This document shows, piece after piece, positions 44,201 to 54,163 of a stretch of 64,000 nucleotides of DNA; within the stretch, counting starts at the first letter, position 1, and each line of letters starts with the position of its first letter. The notes under the pieces are model-generated. The model made no database searches. It had not been told where the DNA came from and saw nothing but the letters and a program-made list of their open reading frames with translations. The translations under genes were made by a program, and so were the position numbers. This DNA comes from Aphrocallistes beatrix (taxonomy: Eukaryota; Porifera; Hexactinellida; Sceptrulophora; Aphrocallistidae): the NCBI GenBank assembly GCA_963281255.1, contig OY725499.1, positions 744,001 to 808,000 of the forward strand, written 5' to 3'.

Positions 44201-44627
44201 ATCCCTCCTGAAGGAGGATTTTCAACTTTGCACTAAATGGCATGGACACATTAATAGTGGGGCCAGTGACTAGCAGATTGATTCGATGCCAATCATGGCC
44301 ACTGAGTTGATTCTTCAAAACTGTAACGAGACTTTTGATGGAAAATTCCTTCTCTCGCTCGATGGAAGATTTGGAAGCTAGCCACGGATACTTCTTAGCT
44401 CTTTCCAACAGGTCGGGTCTATCTATCGCCTTCAGGCCTTCGTAGAACAGAGATGGATCATGGTCTCCCCAGTTTTTTAACGTCGACAGAAGTGTAGTAC
44501 CATCAGTAACCTCTTCAGCGAATGCGCCCGGGACATTCAGTATCGCTGTCAGTTTCTGGACATTATCACGTGACAGCTGATCTCCAATTTCGATCAGATC
44601 AGAAGATTCTGCAAGATTTCTTGCCAT
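41268..44627 (-). CDS. NLR-type innate immune receptor: death-fold-like, NACHT, LRR
   Basis: Single-exon gene of 1,119 residues from the ATG at 44627; the open frame extends slightly upstream only through a GTG. Residues about 7-80 and 95-185 look like two helical death-fold domains (DGTTLLSTLKNWG; LLQEGFITADLAPL), followed by an acidic linker. The NACHT NTPase starts near 270, with Walker A GNPGSGKT (290-297), Walker B LLIIIDSIDEY (376-386) and the sensor strand ILVTSRPGAY. Winged-helix and NAD-type helices follow, with a FSHLTIEEF motif typical of NLRs. From about 700 to the end are degenerate leucine-rich repeats (e.g. LKSLVYLDLFDVPLDD). It probably senses microbial or danger ligands and signals through death-fold adaptors in the cytosol. 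Such tripartite NLRs are abundant in sponges and cnidarians. A TTTATAAATT candidate TATA box lies about 25 bases upstream (44651-44660). Confidence 0.93.
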   Translation of the reverse strand: MARNLAESSDLIEIGDQLSRDNVQKLTAILNVPGAFAEEVTDGTTLLSTLKNWGDHDPSLFYEGLKAIDRPDLLERAKKYPWLASKSSIEREKEFSIKSLVTVLKNQLSGHDWHRINLLVTGPTINVSMPFSAKLKILLQEGFITADLAPLTQLMSVIKREDVSISVHKHKQVLSRIPDLMSNFSKHINSLEKDLAKWNVSLMKYLELQNKKVQQMLDDEEEVDLESVFVPLTIIKEEPRLVNPEDETTYNEIEFMRKIASKEIDITPVDFDIEIKEYFPSNPEIWCLIGNPGSGKTFLCHRIGLRFGQNKLPQFSFAVSIPCRNAEWHQMEQSKKVSVGINAEFIQTWLCLSMPVDASWRSDLSQHLVDSDGEGLLIIIDSIDEYTKEVPFNQTLLFLLLTRKVLKSSTILVTSRPGAYTTISSNFQLDFDRFYQVLGFSPENRDLYFRIQLPEKRKLDQLKGLIHLHDEMNQLSLVPVNASLFAALVRGNDNVSAFTLTLLYTELISYLIRRQLSRMNLKHLAKKQLFPQMHPDVVDCLHRIGEVAYLGVSSRELTSTKDILLNVDGVDQACQCLGLAEEHIKKLPHGKIVRVWCFSHLTIEEFVGANWLRNCSWRDQCLSTRYIVNSDDNFSVFKMVVRFLCGLLCEEADLILSILFKFLPTTPISMFHMPMLIQLNYFQFLEFTDWIEFTNKFVVLSEMVFECNCESISESFPNFRRFLPQSLHFYFANPISPNGWECFVKSGRLLHSIQLLYFDSRYVSPSQFRSLLEHLDTCSLSYLAVKFYDTYFSTLSSYSRVLEEIQLPPGTKLSLHLTRCDLTDTESAVHVSSSQLFQLSTSLCFNQTEFPPNFVQQIGNQLNCTDNLYYIPSDSTEYDTMIPLLCTATQLTALYLYDIIGYEQQLQTLLPRLSNLQEIGLFEGDLYSLLPYIYSLSGLKYLELSSNDEPTDSGHKDLLLHVLNTNQHTLRGLYLSHLQSVGLTSWNEFFSSIAACTNLVILRLWKTELQHDDVALFGAAVSRLKSLVYLDLFDVPLDDIVWLHLCIGLMYHPTIRCLEIWSCNLNSNCCKALKHLIPTLLQLTKLVMKYNNLSTPDPEPVLLLTRTAKLYSVTLTVDD

Positions 44628-44829
44628 TTCTTGTGAATCTAATAACACGAAATTTATAAAATCAAAGTTGGATAAAGAACGAACAATAATTACAATCTTC
44701 CCTGAAGAATCACAGACAATTATTCAGGGAAATAGTAGTGTAGGGATCAGTGGCGGCGATAGAGTGAAAGTGCGATGGGGCCAGGTAAAATTCGGGTGGG
44801 CCAATTTGAAGAAAAGTTCAAGAAAGCTG

Positions 44830-45125
44830 GATTTACATTCCATGTGGGGTCTGTCAGGCCAAAATTGGTCCGGGGGACCAGTTTTAGCTGCCAAATTTGG
44901 TCCGAGGGATCAGTTTTGGCTGCCAAATCTAGTCCGGAGGACCATTTTTAGTGCAGTTTCTGCAGAGAGATACCCCTATGGCAAGGACGGTGTACACATC
45001 CGTCCATATGTATGTATGTATCTTAAATGACACAAAATTTAACCCGGACCAATTTTGGCAGGGGCGGACCAGTTTTGGCCTGCCAAAATTGGTCCCCCGG
45101 GACCGTTTTTTTCGTGACAGGTCAA
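44830..45125. repeat. GGACCAAATTTTGGC-array element, copy 1
   Basis: About nine interleaved words of the type GGTCCGGGGGACCAGTTTTG and GCCAAAATTGG in both orientations, around a unique block (TGCAGTTTCTGCAGAGAGAT). The same element occurs inverted at 58080-58190 plus 58560-58950, where another transposon splits it. The ends contain CCTGTCA / TGTCACG. Classification is unknown. Confidence 0.75.
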
Positions 45126-46205
45126 CCCATAAAATGACGGAGCCATGGCCTCATCTGCTCCCACCGTGGTGCTGCTCTGGTAGGGATAGGCGTAGCCAAC
45201 TAAATTCTAGAGTGCGGCAAGAGTACGGAACTAAATTATTAGTTACGTCAGTATTTTTACGTTTGAGACCTTGGTGTAACTCAGCTTAACCGTAGTGCCA
45301 ACCATTGAAAAAATATGATTCGTGGTGCAACTCCCAAAAATCTAAAGTAACTTTCACAACAAAATCGCCCTTAAAACCATGGCAGAGGCCTTGGCTGCAA
45401 GTGCCACACCCTCGCTACGTCTCTGAGTTTAGGAACATAAGATATGGAACTACTTAATGGGGTAGGGGGGCAGAGGTTTTGAAGAATGGTTGGAGAATAA
45501 TCCATATCAAGAAAAACGAGGTGATAGTTCAGGGAAACATGGTACAATTATATACATTTTGTTTCCTTCACAATGTTTTTATTAAATTCTAGATGTAACG
45601 GGACAGTGATGATTCTCACTGGCCTCGATTGACACCCAAATTTAAGACAAGGTAAATAAACAAAACTTTTTACACTCTGAAGTTTTCAGGTTGCAATCCC
45701 CAAATTGCATCTTTGATTATCTGGAAAAAGTTTGAAATACAGTAGATGTTGGATATAGTAGTAGTGCCGAGGAATTTTTGGGCAAATATCACTATATCCA
45801 ATAAAATTAGTATGGACTGTCATCGACTGGGGCACCTCAACCCCAAAGAATTATCACCATATCCAGATATTACGATATTCAATATCTGCAGTATGCATTT
45901 TACTAAAAGTTAAGTTAAATTTTGGATTTTCGCGGGTGTATATTTCGAATAATGCATACTGAATGTCAATTATGAAAAATATTTGTTTGTTTATGTTGTA
46001 AAGTCGAGACCAAACATTTCAGTTGCACTACAAAGTAAATATTTTTAAAAATAGCTACACTGACAAGTTCACAACTTTAAATTTGGGGTTTTCGAAAGTG
46101 TAGATTCCGAACAATATATCAATCATTCTCTATAACAAATATTTGTTCGCTTTTGTTGACAAAAAAGAAGCATCGATTTACAAATAAAGATTGAAAATCA
46201 AAATA

Positions 46206-46390
46206 CAGTCGACTCACTTAATAGGGTCATTGGTTAATCGGATCAACCGCTTAATCGAGACATTTTTGGTAGGACCGGAATAGCTCTCACACATAGAAGC
46301 TAATACAAAATTTCTGGTTAATAGGGTTCTCCTCTTAATCGGGGCAAAATGTACTCTGACCGATGTGACCCTATTAAGCGGAGTTGACTG
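46206..46390. mobile_element. pogo-like MITE, 185 bp
   Basis: CAGTCGACTCACTTAATAGG pairs with CCTATTAAGCGGAGTTGACTG, with TA on both sides. Several further TTAATCGG words lie inside. Confidence 0.85.
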
Positions 46391-46763
46391 TACTCAAATT
46401 GAAATTATTGAATATAAAGCAAGAGTGGACTTATAAAAAATCATTAGGAAAGTTAGTTCAATGGAAGTGTGGAAAAAGCGGGACGGCGGGCAACATGGCA
46501 TGTCAGCACATATAATGTGCTACTCAGTGGTATTTGGGGGGGCGTGGATTCAGTTACAATTCTCCCTGATCTTCTACTTTGAGATTATTTACTCAATTTT
46601 ATAACACATATCAACATTATGTTTTTAAAACTTAAATATACTTCACATTTCAATATAGCTCTTATTACATAGCTCTAATCGAGAAGAAAATTATTTTATT
46701 GATGATTAATTTTCTATAAATGCAAAAACTCACGAATCTATAAGTCAAACTTAGTCTTTGATC

Positions 46764-46855
46764 ATAGGCGCCGAACTTTTCGAAATCTAAGGACAATTTC
46801 AGGATTCGAGGGGGGGCTCGAGCCCCCCCATCCCCCCCGGGTTTGGCGCCTATGC
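46764..46855. mobile_element. Small MITE with ATAGGCGCC termini
   Basis: ATAGGCGCCGAAC pairs with GTTTGGCGCCTAT. The flanks CTTTGATC and CTTTGATG suggest an 8-bp duplication with one change (hAT-like). The centre is a G-run/C-run hairpin. Confidence 0.75.
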
Positions 46856-47117
46856 CTTTGATGATCCAAACTAATTAAAGATCGCTAAAACTTCGTCACC
46901 TGGGTTTTAACCATTTACATTGGAGCGCTTCCCCACTTTTTTTAGCAAAACACCACTAGTGTTAATTAATGGGACATAGAATATCCAAGTGGACAAATGA
47001 GGTAATAGTGGGTATATAAGGTGCTAGTGGCACATATGCGATGCTAGGGAAATATATAAGGTGCTAGTGATACGGATAAAGAGCTATTGGGACTATTATA
47101 TCTTAGTGGGACATATA

Positions 47118-47884
47118 CAGGGTGGGGAATAAGTTCTGCCACAAGCTTCATTAGGTATAAAATTTCTTATACTCAAACAATCTTAGTTATTATGGTCCTT
47201 AGAGATTGTAATTCGAATATTTTGATTTTAAAAGATTTTTCGATTCTATGACTTAGAAATGTGTTTTGTATGGTGAGTTTTGAGAAAAAAAAATGTGTCC
47301 TGGTCCGCAGCGAAAATCGTGAATCATGGCCCACTGCTTCTGTAAAAAATGTCTTCGTAATCGATGTCCCATGACGATTTTGCACCTGGTAGCTTTCATT
47401 CGCCATAGAAATATTTCATAAATCCACTGAATTCGTTATCAGAAACGAGAAAAAGTTATTCAGTCGCAGTTCAAATTAGGTACATTTTGCAAAATTCCCC
47501 AAAATGGCACTTTTTTCACATCACAAAGAAATCTGATCCAATTGGTCTTCAAAATGCACTGATCTGAACATCTTATATCTCTACAAATTTAGAGTGTTCG
47601 AGGAAAATGTGTGAGCTAATCTTTCCTAGAATTTGAAGACTCTGGGAAGATAACTTGAAAAGCGGTGGGCCCTGATTCACGATTTTCGCTGCGGACCAGG
47701 ACACATTTTTTTTCTCAAAACTCGCCATACAAAACACATTTCTAAGTCATAGGATCGAAAAATCTTTTAAAATCATTCAGGATATTCGAATTACAATCTC
47801 TAAGGACCATAATAACTAAGATCGTTTGAGTATAAGAAATTTTATACCTAATGAAGCTTGTGGCAGAACTTATTCCCCACCCTG
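47118..47884. mobile_element. mariner-like element with very long inverted repeats, 767 bp
   Basis: CAGGGTGGGGAATAAGTTCT pairs with AGAACTTATTCCCCACCCTG, flanked by TA. Complementarity runs for roughly 200 bases per arm, including AAAATGTGTCCTGG / CCAGGACACATTTT. Same family as 32692-33414. Open frames across it are not conserved between the copies. Confidence 0.85.
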
Positions 47885-48307
47885 TATGGTGCTAAAAGAA
47901 CATGAATAGTTCTATTGTGATTATATAAGGTGCTATTAGGGCAATTCATGTTCCACCGGCAGACATAAGTTTCTAGTGGTATACTACAAAACTGCCAATG
48001 AACATATAAATACTAATGAGCTATATAAGATGTTAGGATATATTCAGTGTTAGTAGAGTATAAGGTGCTGGTTGGACATAATTGCTGTTTATGGTAAAAT
48101 CAAGATCCTGAACAACAAACATATAAGTGTCTCTTGGGTCATAGAAAGTGTCAAATCAGGGGTTTTCCGTGATGTCGATCGAAATATGTATTATCAAATT
48201 TCTACGACAAATATCTGTTGGATTTTGTTCTTCAGAAATGACAATAAAGTGGTTAATTTCACAAAAAATGTTTAAAACTCAAAATAACTCATTTCGAAAT
48301 TATTGAA

Positions 48308-48835
48308 TCCTTACTATTAATACTCGAATAATGTTTATTTGTTTGTGTATATACATATATATATATATATGTGACGAATTGATTGAAGAAATTGCCAGGC
48401 ACAGAAGGATGATAAGGATGCATGTGGGAGTCTTTTGGCTATGGCTCTACTAAGTTCTGAGCTCAGACAAAAATGTCGACTCATCCTGGAATTATGACGT
48501 CATTATCACCTTTTTATAATTAAAAATTTCAGTTTTTCGACTATAACTCAGCCATTTTAGGTGATGGAAGGCTGAAATTTTAATAGAATGTGTATACTAA
48601 TATATCTCACATATGATTAAATGATGACTCATCACTCTGTAATGGCATCATCATTACGCATCGAAATTTTAAAAATTGGTGATTTTTCGTGCGATATCGA
48701 TTATAGCACTAGGACTGACGTATTTAGAGATGTTATATCCTTTATAATTAATCAATCTGACCCCATGCGCCCAAAGGGCGCCTCCGGCGGACAGTGTCCG
48801 CCAGCCACAGAGCGCATGCAAGCGAAGCGCGCTTG
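48308..48835 (+). mobile_element. Helitron-like element, family A, complete copy
   Basis: A|TCCTTACTATTAATACTCG at 48308 to GCGCGCTTG|T at 48835. Contains GTGACGAATTGATTGAAGAA, the TGACGTCAT words and the GC-rich 3' hairpins. No ORF of note. Confidence 0.85.
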
Positions 48836-49593
48836 TATAATTCAGTTGCAGACTCCTAAAAGATAGTTCAATGGAAATGGAAAAACAATCTTCAAATCAC
48901 GAAATAGAATAAATCTCACAATTCCGCCCCATTTTTATTGAAACAGAGAGAGAGAGAGAGAGCAGTTGTTGGCTTAAACTGCCATCGATATCCCACGAGT
49001 ATAGGCATCAAAATCAAACCATTTCGGAGATAATTTGACACATTCTCGGAAAATTTAAGGTGAAAAGTGAAAAAAAGTTCAAGGGGTGGTTCAGGTAGAC
49101 ACAAAGTGTCCGCTAGCCATGAAATATAACTAAGTATTAATTATTGATTAATATCAACGAATTCAACTCACATGAGATATGGATAGTCTCGAATAGATTC
49201 GTGTAAATAGCACTTGTGTTAGGTTGTATGAGATGAAAATGATTAGATGCGAGATCTTATTCAAATTCATCTCAAATACAAACTCTTATATACTTTACTC
49301 TGCCTAAAGTAAGATTCAATTTCTTACATTGTCATAATATATCTTATTAGCAATGATTAAATATTAAAATGCTTATGGAGTCACTTTTTTAAAGATTAAT
49401 TATTTTTCGCGAAAATTAATTAAGAAATGAAGGAATTTATGAAAACAGAATTAAGGTGTGAATTAGATCATTATAGAGAACTAAATTGGACAAAAATCGA
49501 ATAAAATTTGAGATTGTAGCGTTACTAAATAGTATAGTTGTATTTTAAAATAGTTTGAATTAATACTTAGTGATCAAATTATATTGAATATAG
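48836..49593. other. Intergenic with family C repeat copy
   Basis: A (GA)n run lies at about 48943-48962. 48990-49380 is the inverted relative of 12340-12765 (TAGACACAAAGTGTCCGCTAG; ACTTGTGTTAGGTTGTATG). The rest is AT-rich, with no gene. Confidence 0.6.
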
Positions 49594-49790
49594 CAGTGGT
49601 CTTCAAACTGGGGTACGCGTACCCCTGGGGGTACGCGAGGCTTCTCATGGGGGTACGCGATCTCTCTTTGAGACGAGTCTGTTAAGTATGTCATATCTCA
49701 TTCAACCATAATTTCTCCTTACTTGGGGGTACGCGTAAAGTTCAAAAAATAGCCAGGGGGTACGCTGGGAAAAAAGTTTGAAGACCACTG
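49594..49790. mobile_element. hAT MITE, 197 bp, with perfect 8-bp target duplication
   Basis: CAGTGGTCTTCAAACT pairs with AGTTTGAAGACCACTG. GAATATAG is at 49586-49593 and 49791-49798. The GGGGTACGCG words inside and these termini are those of widely distributed animal hAT MITEs. Confidence 0.95.
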
Positions 49791-50162
49791 GAATATAGTA
49801 TATAGAGTAGATTAGATACGTTACTGAAATATTGGATATAGTGGGTTAGTACAATTCGGAAAAAAACCCTTTTCAACTCATTTGTACCATTTATAGTATT
49901 CATTCGGAATTCGGAACAACGTCCACTAAACAAAGTTGAAATAACGGCGGGCATTGAATCGGATTAAACTACTACTTGCACCTCTTCACTAATAGTAATC
50001 ACTAATGCGAGACAAATGACGAGATTAGAATATTGAATTAGGTTTAAATAAGAGCATCAGTTCAGTTCCATAAATATAGAAATAAATACGCTTTCGGATA
50101 TTTCGCTCAATACGTAAATACATTACGTATCTGTTAAAATAGATAGAAACAACATCTCCTGA

Positions 50163-50474
50163 TTAGTGTTGTGGGAATAACTTGTGTACGTCAATTGCTT
50201 CATCGTTAATCGATTCCGCGAATTCTGACGCCTTCCTACTGCCATTTCTCTGACTCTTGATGCGTGCTTGGGATAGATAGGAGAGAGTGGGTTGCTTTCT
50301 TGTGGTTGTAGTGCGGTTAGTGGCTTTTCCTAGACTGGATGGATTGAGGTAGGTTTCCAGTTCATTTTCTTCTAGAACTGTGGTGAGGGAGCGGAGGTAG
50401 TTGAGCAATTGGACGCGTTGTGTGGGTTCACTGGTGTGTAGCCAACTCGTGAAGTCTGAAATCTCTTTAGGCAT
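50163..50474 (-). CDS. Small unrecognised protein or terminal exon
   Basis: From the ATG at 50474 there are 103 codons: a helical, leucine-rich N-terminal half (SWLHTSEPTQRVQLLNYL) and a basic Ser/Thr/Arg-rich tail ending in VHKLFPQH. Composition and G/C at third positions differ from the AT-rich surroundings, which favours real coding. The open frame continues upstream to a TTTCATTTAG acceptor at about 50520, so it may be the last exon of a longer gene whose upstream part was displaced by the Helitron B fragment at 50550. I do not recognise the family. Confidence 0.45.
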   Translation of the reverse strand: MPKEISDFTSWLHTSEPTQRVQLLNYLRSLTTVLEENELETYLNPSSLGKATNRTTTTRKQPTLSYLSQARIKSQRNGSRKASEFAESINDEAIDVHKLFPQH

Positions 50475-50549
50475 AACGGGAGATATGGACTGAACTAAAA
50501 CATGAACTCCTAAATGAAAGGATTCACATACTAACTTCACAATTAAATA

Positions 50550-51707
50550 TGTGTGTGTGTGTGTTTGTCCGAATTGATTGAAGAATTGGCAAGTCGTAGA
50601 GATACGAAAATTGGCATGTAGGTGTCAAATGATATGACTACCATTAAGTTCTAAGATCTAAGCGAAATTTTTACATTTCTGCAAAAAAATGGAAAACAAT
50701 TTTTCACACCTTTTCTATACTAAATAAAGGACTACACGATCACAATAGTAATCATTGTACGACACTACACATGGCCTACATAATATATTAAGTAGGCCAT
50801 GCACTACAATAGATCGTCATTGTTTTTAGTATTTCAAAGTCACAACTCATGTTTGATATCTTAAATGTATTATAGTGTATAGCAAGAAAAAAGATTATGT
50901 GAATATTTTCACACCTTTATATACATATTTTCACACCATTTGATGAATTTTGAAAATAATGCTAGAGACTAGCTTCCAACGGGTCACATGGGGTTTTAAG
51001 GGGAGTAAATTTCGAATATCATATTTTCAGATGTATATGATAAATTATTTGTTTACTTTTGTTTACGTTAGATACATAAAGTAAACAAATCTCAAAAATA
51101 TGCTAGAAACTAGCTTTAATTAAACAATTGTCATGTGGTTTTCAGGGGTGTAGATTTCGAATATCATATTTTCGAGTAAATTTGATGATCAATTTGTTTA
51201 CTTTTGTTAAAATAGATACATAAAGTAAACAAATCTCAAAAATATGCTAGAAACTTGCTTTAAACGGTTGACATGGGGTTTTCAGGGGTGTAGATGTCGA
51301 ATATCATATTTTCGAGTAAATTTGATCATCAATTTGTTTACTTTTGTTTACAATAGATACATAAAGTAAACAAATTACAAAAATGGGCTAGAGTCTAGCT
51401 TCCAACGGTTGACATCTAGGTTGACTAATTCATTAAAAAATGGCAAAGAATTAATGAATAATTCGAATAATTCATAATTCCTGAATTAGGAATTATTCAT
51501 AATTCAGGAAATATGAATTATTCGAATGATTCAGAATCCTGAATTAAGAATTATTCGAAAAATTCATTCATATAATTCATGATATTTTGTTGCAAAAACT
51601 TTCAATTTTGAATAATTCTTCTCAGGCTTGATGAATTATGAATTATTCGAATTATTCATTAATTCATGAATTAGTCAACCTAGGTTGACATGGGGTTTAA
51701 ATTCACA
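50550..51707 (+). mobile_element. Truncated Helitron-like element, family B
   Basis: Starts inside the 5' region (TTTGTCCGAATTGATTGAAG) without the TCTTATATATT terminus. It carries about three of the 120-bp internal units with TTTGTTTACTTT arms (about 50990-51400). The hAT MITE at 51416-51683 interrupts the last one, and it stops without the GC-rich 3' end. Confidence 0.75.
51416..51683. mobile_element. hAT-like MITE of the CTARGTTGAC family, 268 bp
   Basis: CTAGGTTGACTAATTCAT pairs with ATGAATTAGTCAACCTAG. GTTGACAT is duplicated at 51408-51415 and 51684-51691. The interior is almost wholly variations on GAATTATTC palindromes. Confidence 0.92.
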
Positions 51708-51819
51708 ATATTGAGAATCAGATAGTTTAATAGCATATTATCGATTCAATTTTGCTTGAATTCAGCATGTTTATGATTAATTATAAAATTTAGTACGAAG
51801 TTTTATATAGATAGATTGA

Positions 51820-51985
51820 GCATTCTGTAGATAAATACAATCTTGGCCGTCTTATCGATTCCAAGTCTATTCCTTATGTTGGAATGTATATAGCCCAATT
51901 TTGAAAATATCCGCTCAATTCCTGCGCTTGATGCCAGAGCAGAATAATGTAATTTTTTATTGTAAAACGCCATTGATGAATATTG
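51820..51985 (-). pseudogene. hAT transposase C-terminal (dimerisation domain) fragment
   Basis: The minus-strand frame reads SSAGIERIFSKLGYIHSN followed by IRNRLGIDKTAKIVFIYRM. The ASS.giERiFS...RNRL pattern is the hallmark of the hAT C-terminal dimerisation domain. The catalytic part is not present nearby. Confidence 0.85.
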
Positions 51986-52303
51986 TTCACAATAATATGT
52001 GTGATCATTATAATTCGAATAGAGTCAAGTCTCGTTTATACGAATCAGGGAACCGAAACGTGTACATATTATTATCCGGAATTCGTATTACCCGATGTTA
52101 ATTGCATGCATTTGTACAGGCTGGGGAATCAAACCTTGTTCGCTTTAACAGAATTTTACCTTATCCGTGTTCGTATTAGCGAGAGGCTACATTACTTTAA
52201 TATATGATTTAAATCATGATTTTTATTAATATTATCATTGATTTAAATCAATGATTTAAATCATGATTTTTATTAATAATAATCATTGATTTAAATCACT
52301 TGC
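51986..52303. other. Short unique region plus an ATTTAAATCA repeat
   Basis: 52200-52295 is a duplicated palindromic block around GATTTAAATCATGATTTTTA and ATCATTGATTTAAATCA, likely another small foldback element. No gene. Confidence 0.6.
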
Positions 52304-52411
52304 CATAGCCAAAAGACTCCCACATGCCAAAAATTAGCTTTCTGTGCCCGGCAGTTTCTTCAATCAATTCGTTACAGAAGCGAAGCGCGCCTATATATAT
52401 ATATATATATA
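52304..52411 (-). mobile_element. Helitron A fragment with rearranged terminus
   Basis: The conserved body piece GCCATAGCCAAAAGACTCCC ... TTCGTTACAGA is followed by GAAGCGAAGCGCGCC, a scrap of the 3' hairpin joined directly to the 5'-proximal part, then (TA)n. The matching 5' terminus may be the one at 54134-54163. Confidence 0.6.
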
Positions 52412-52788
52412 CAGTCGAACCTGCTATAACGGCCACTCTCTATAACGGTCACCTGCTCAACGCGGCCAGCGGCCAACCGTTTGTAGTCCCTTACTGACCC
52501 TAAAACTGTCTATAACGGCCACCACCTGTCTATAACGACCACTACTTGTCTATAACGGCCATCACCTCTTTCACCTTTTTATGTATTTATTACAGGACCG
52601 TTACGAACGATAAACAAGTTTCATGTAATTAGTAGTACTTCAAGTAATCGATTTCTAAAAACTTATTTATTGTACTACGTTGATACCTTTTGGGGATTAA
52701 GACAATCACCTGTATATAACGGTCACCTGTGTATAACGGCCAATTTTGACCAGTCCCTTGGGGTGGCCGTTATATACAGGTTCCACTG
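52412..52788. mobile_element. pogo-like MITE, 377 bp
   Basis: CAGTCGAACCTGCTATAACG pairs with CCGTTATATACAGGTTCCACTG, with TA on both sides, inserted in the TA tract of a Helitron. The arms repeat CTGTCTATAACGGCCAC. Confidence 0.88.
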
Positions 52789-52837
<49 letters not shown>

Positions 52838-53313
52838 GTAACGAATTAATTGAAGAAACTGCCAAGCGTAGAGAGCTGATTTTTGGCATGTGAGAGTCTT
52901 TTGGTTATGGCTCAACTAAGTTCTAACTTCAGACGAAAATGTCGACTCATCATGGAATTATGCCGTCATTGTCACCATTTTTATGATTAGAAATTTCAGT
53001 CTTTCGACTATAACTCAGCCATTTTAGGTGATAGAAGGCTGAAATTTTGATAGAATGTGTAAATTATATACCTCACAAATGATGCACCTATTGTCAAAAA
53101 ATGATGACTCATCACTCTGTTATGACGTCATCATTACGCATCAAGATTTTAAAAATTGACAAATTTGGTGATTTTTATTGCGATATCGATTATAACAGTA
53201 GGACAGACGTATTTAGGGATGTTATCTCCCATATAATTAATCAATGTGACCCCAGGCGCCAGCAGGGCGCCTCCGGCGGACACAAAGTGTCCACCAGCCG
53301 CGCAATGCGCTTG
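52789..53313 (+). mobile_element. Helitron-like element, family A, 5'-truncated
   Basis: Begins in the (TA)n tract, runs through GTAACGAATTAATTGAAGAA and the TGACGTCAT words to CAATGCGCTTG|T at 53313. The 5' TCC end has been lost on the side of the pogo-like insertion. Confidence 0.8.
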
Positions 53314-53336
53314 TATATAGTATATATATATATATA

Positions 53337-54133
53337 TGTTATGGGCAATATGAGAAATTGGCCATTTTGCATAATGCCTAGGCAATATGCACAATGCTAT
53401 TTTCTGAGTCAATATGCATAATGTCCAGACAATATGCATAATGCTTCTCTCATTGGACAATATACGAAATACAATTTTCCATACGCATTATACAAATTTT
53501 CTTGTTGTCAGCATTATTTTTACTAAACAAAGATACTTATTTACAAATACTTATTTATTGATCAGAGGTTAGATTTAATAGGAGCCTATACTAATTAATT
53601 TTTAACAATTTTGTGAATTGAGTCATAGCCTATGATTGAGTAGCATTTCATTATCATTCTCTCATTATTGTTTGCGTTATCATCATGCGAAGTGCCTGAT
53701 ACATGGAAATATTTCAATGACCCTATTTCTAAATATGTTTAGCATGTTAGGGTAAATCACTAGCCGTTAACTATTAAATATATCGTGTAGTTGAAATTCA
53801 CTGTAATGTTTTAAATAATAACTATAGTTAAGCGGTAAGCACCGCCCGCATCACGTTTACGATGCGGGCGGTGGAGCAGAGATAAGTTTCTAATAATAGT
53901 TAATGATGGCCTAATCGTACCCATTCATTCATAATTTTTTACTAGGAGCAAGATCAATGTTTGAACAAGTGGAATTGTGTCGACCGGTGTTATAAAACTA
54001 GCGGCAGAGAAATTCAATCAAAAAAGCGACCGAAATCAAAGGGTTCGTTATGGATATTGTCCAATGAGAGAAGCATTATGCATATTGCCTAGGCATTATG
54101 CAAAATGGCCAATTTCTCATATTGCCCATAACA
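53337..54133. mobile_element. DNA transposon derivative with about 55-bp inverted termini
   Basis: TGTTATGGGCAATATGAGAA at the left pairs with TTCTCATATTGCCCATAACA at the right, with TA outside. The arms continue as GGCCATTTTGCATAATGCC. The left arm has extra GCATAATG/CAATATGC copies. The interior holds a perfect 12-bp-stem hairpin (53841-53872) but no transposase ORF. Confidence 0.8.
53841..53872. other. GC-rich perfect hairpin
   Basis: ACCGCCCGCATC, an eight-base loop, then GATGCGGGCGGT, a perfect 12-bp stem in otherwise AT-rich DNA. The right arm continues GGAGCAGAG; a related word GATGCAGGCGGTGGAGCTT is at about 16603. Confidence 0.8.
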
Positions 54134-54163
54134 TATACATTAATCGAGTTTTAATAGTAAGGA
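54134..54163 (-). mobile_element. Helitron A 5' terminus, isolated
   Basis: Minus-strand A|TCCTTACTATTAAAACTCG; the body is missing because the 53337-54133 element abuts it. A possible partner of the 52304-52411 piece. Confidence 0.7.

Larger units (their letters stand above)
45126..48307. other. Intergenic, transposon-rich, no gene seen
   Basis: Besides the elements listed separately (46206, 46764, 47118), this is AT-rich. 45700-46200 has short foldback words resembling pogo-type ends (CACTATATCCAATA), and 46950-47110 and 47900-48060 hold irregular repeats of GGTGCTAGTGGGACATAT. Confidence 0.55.
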
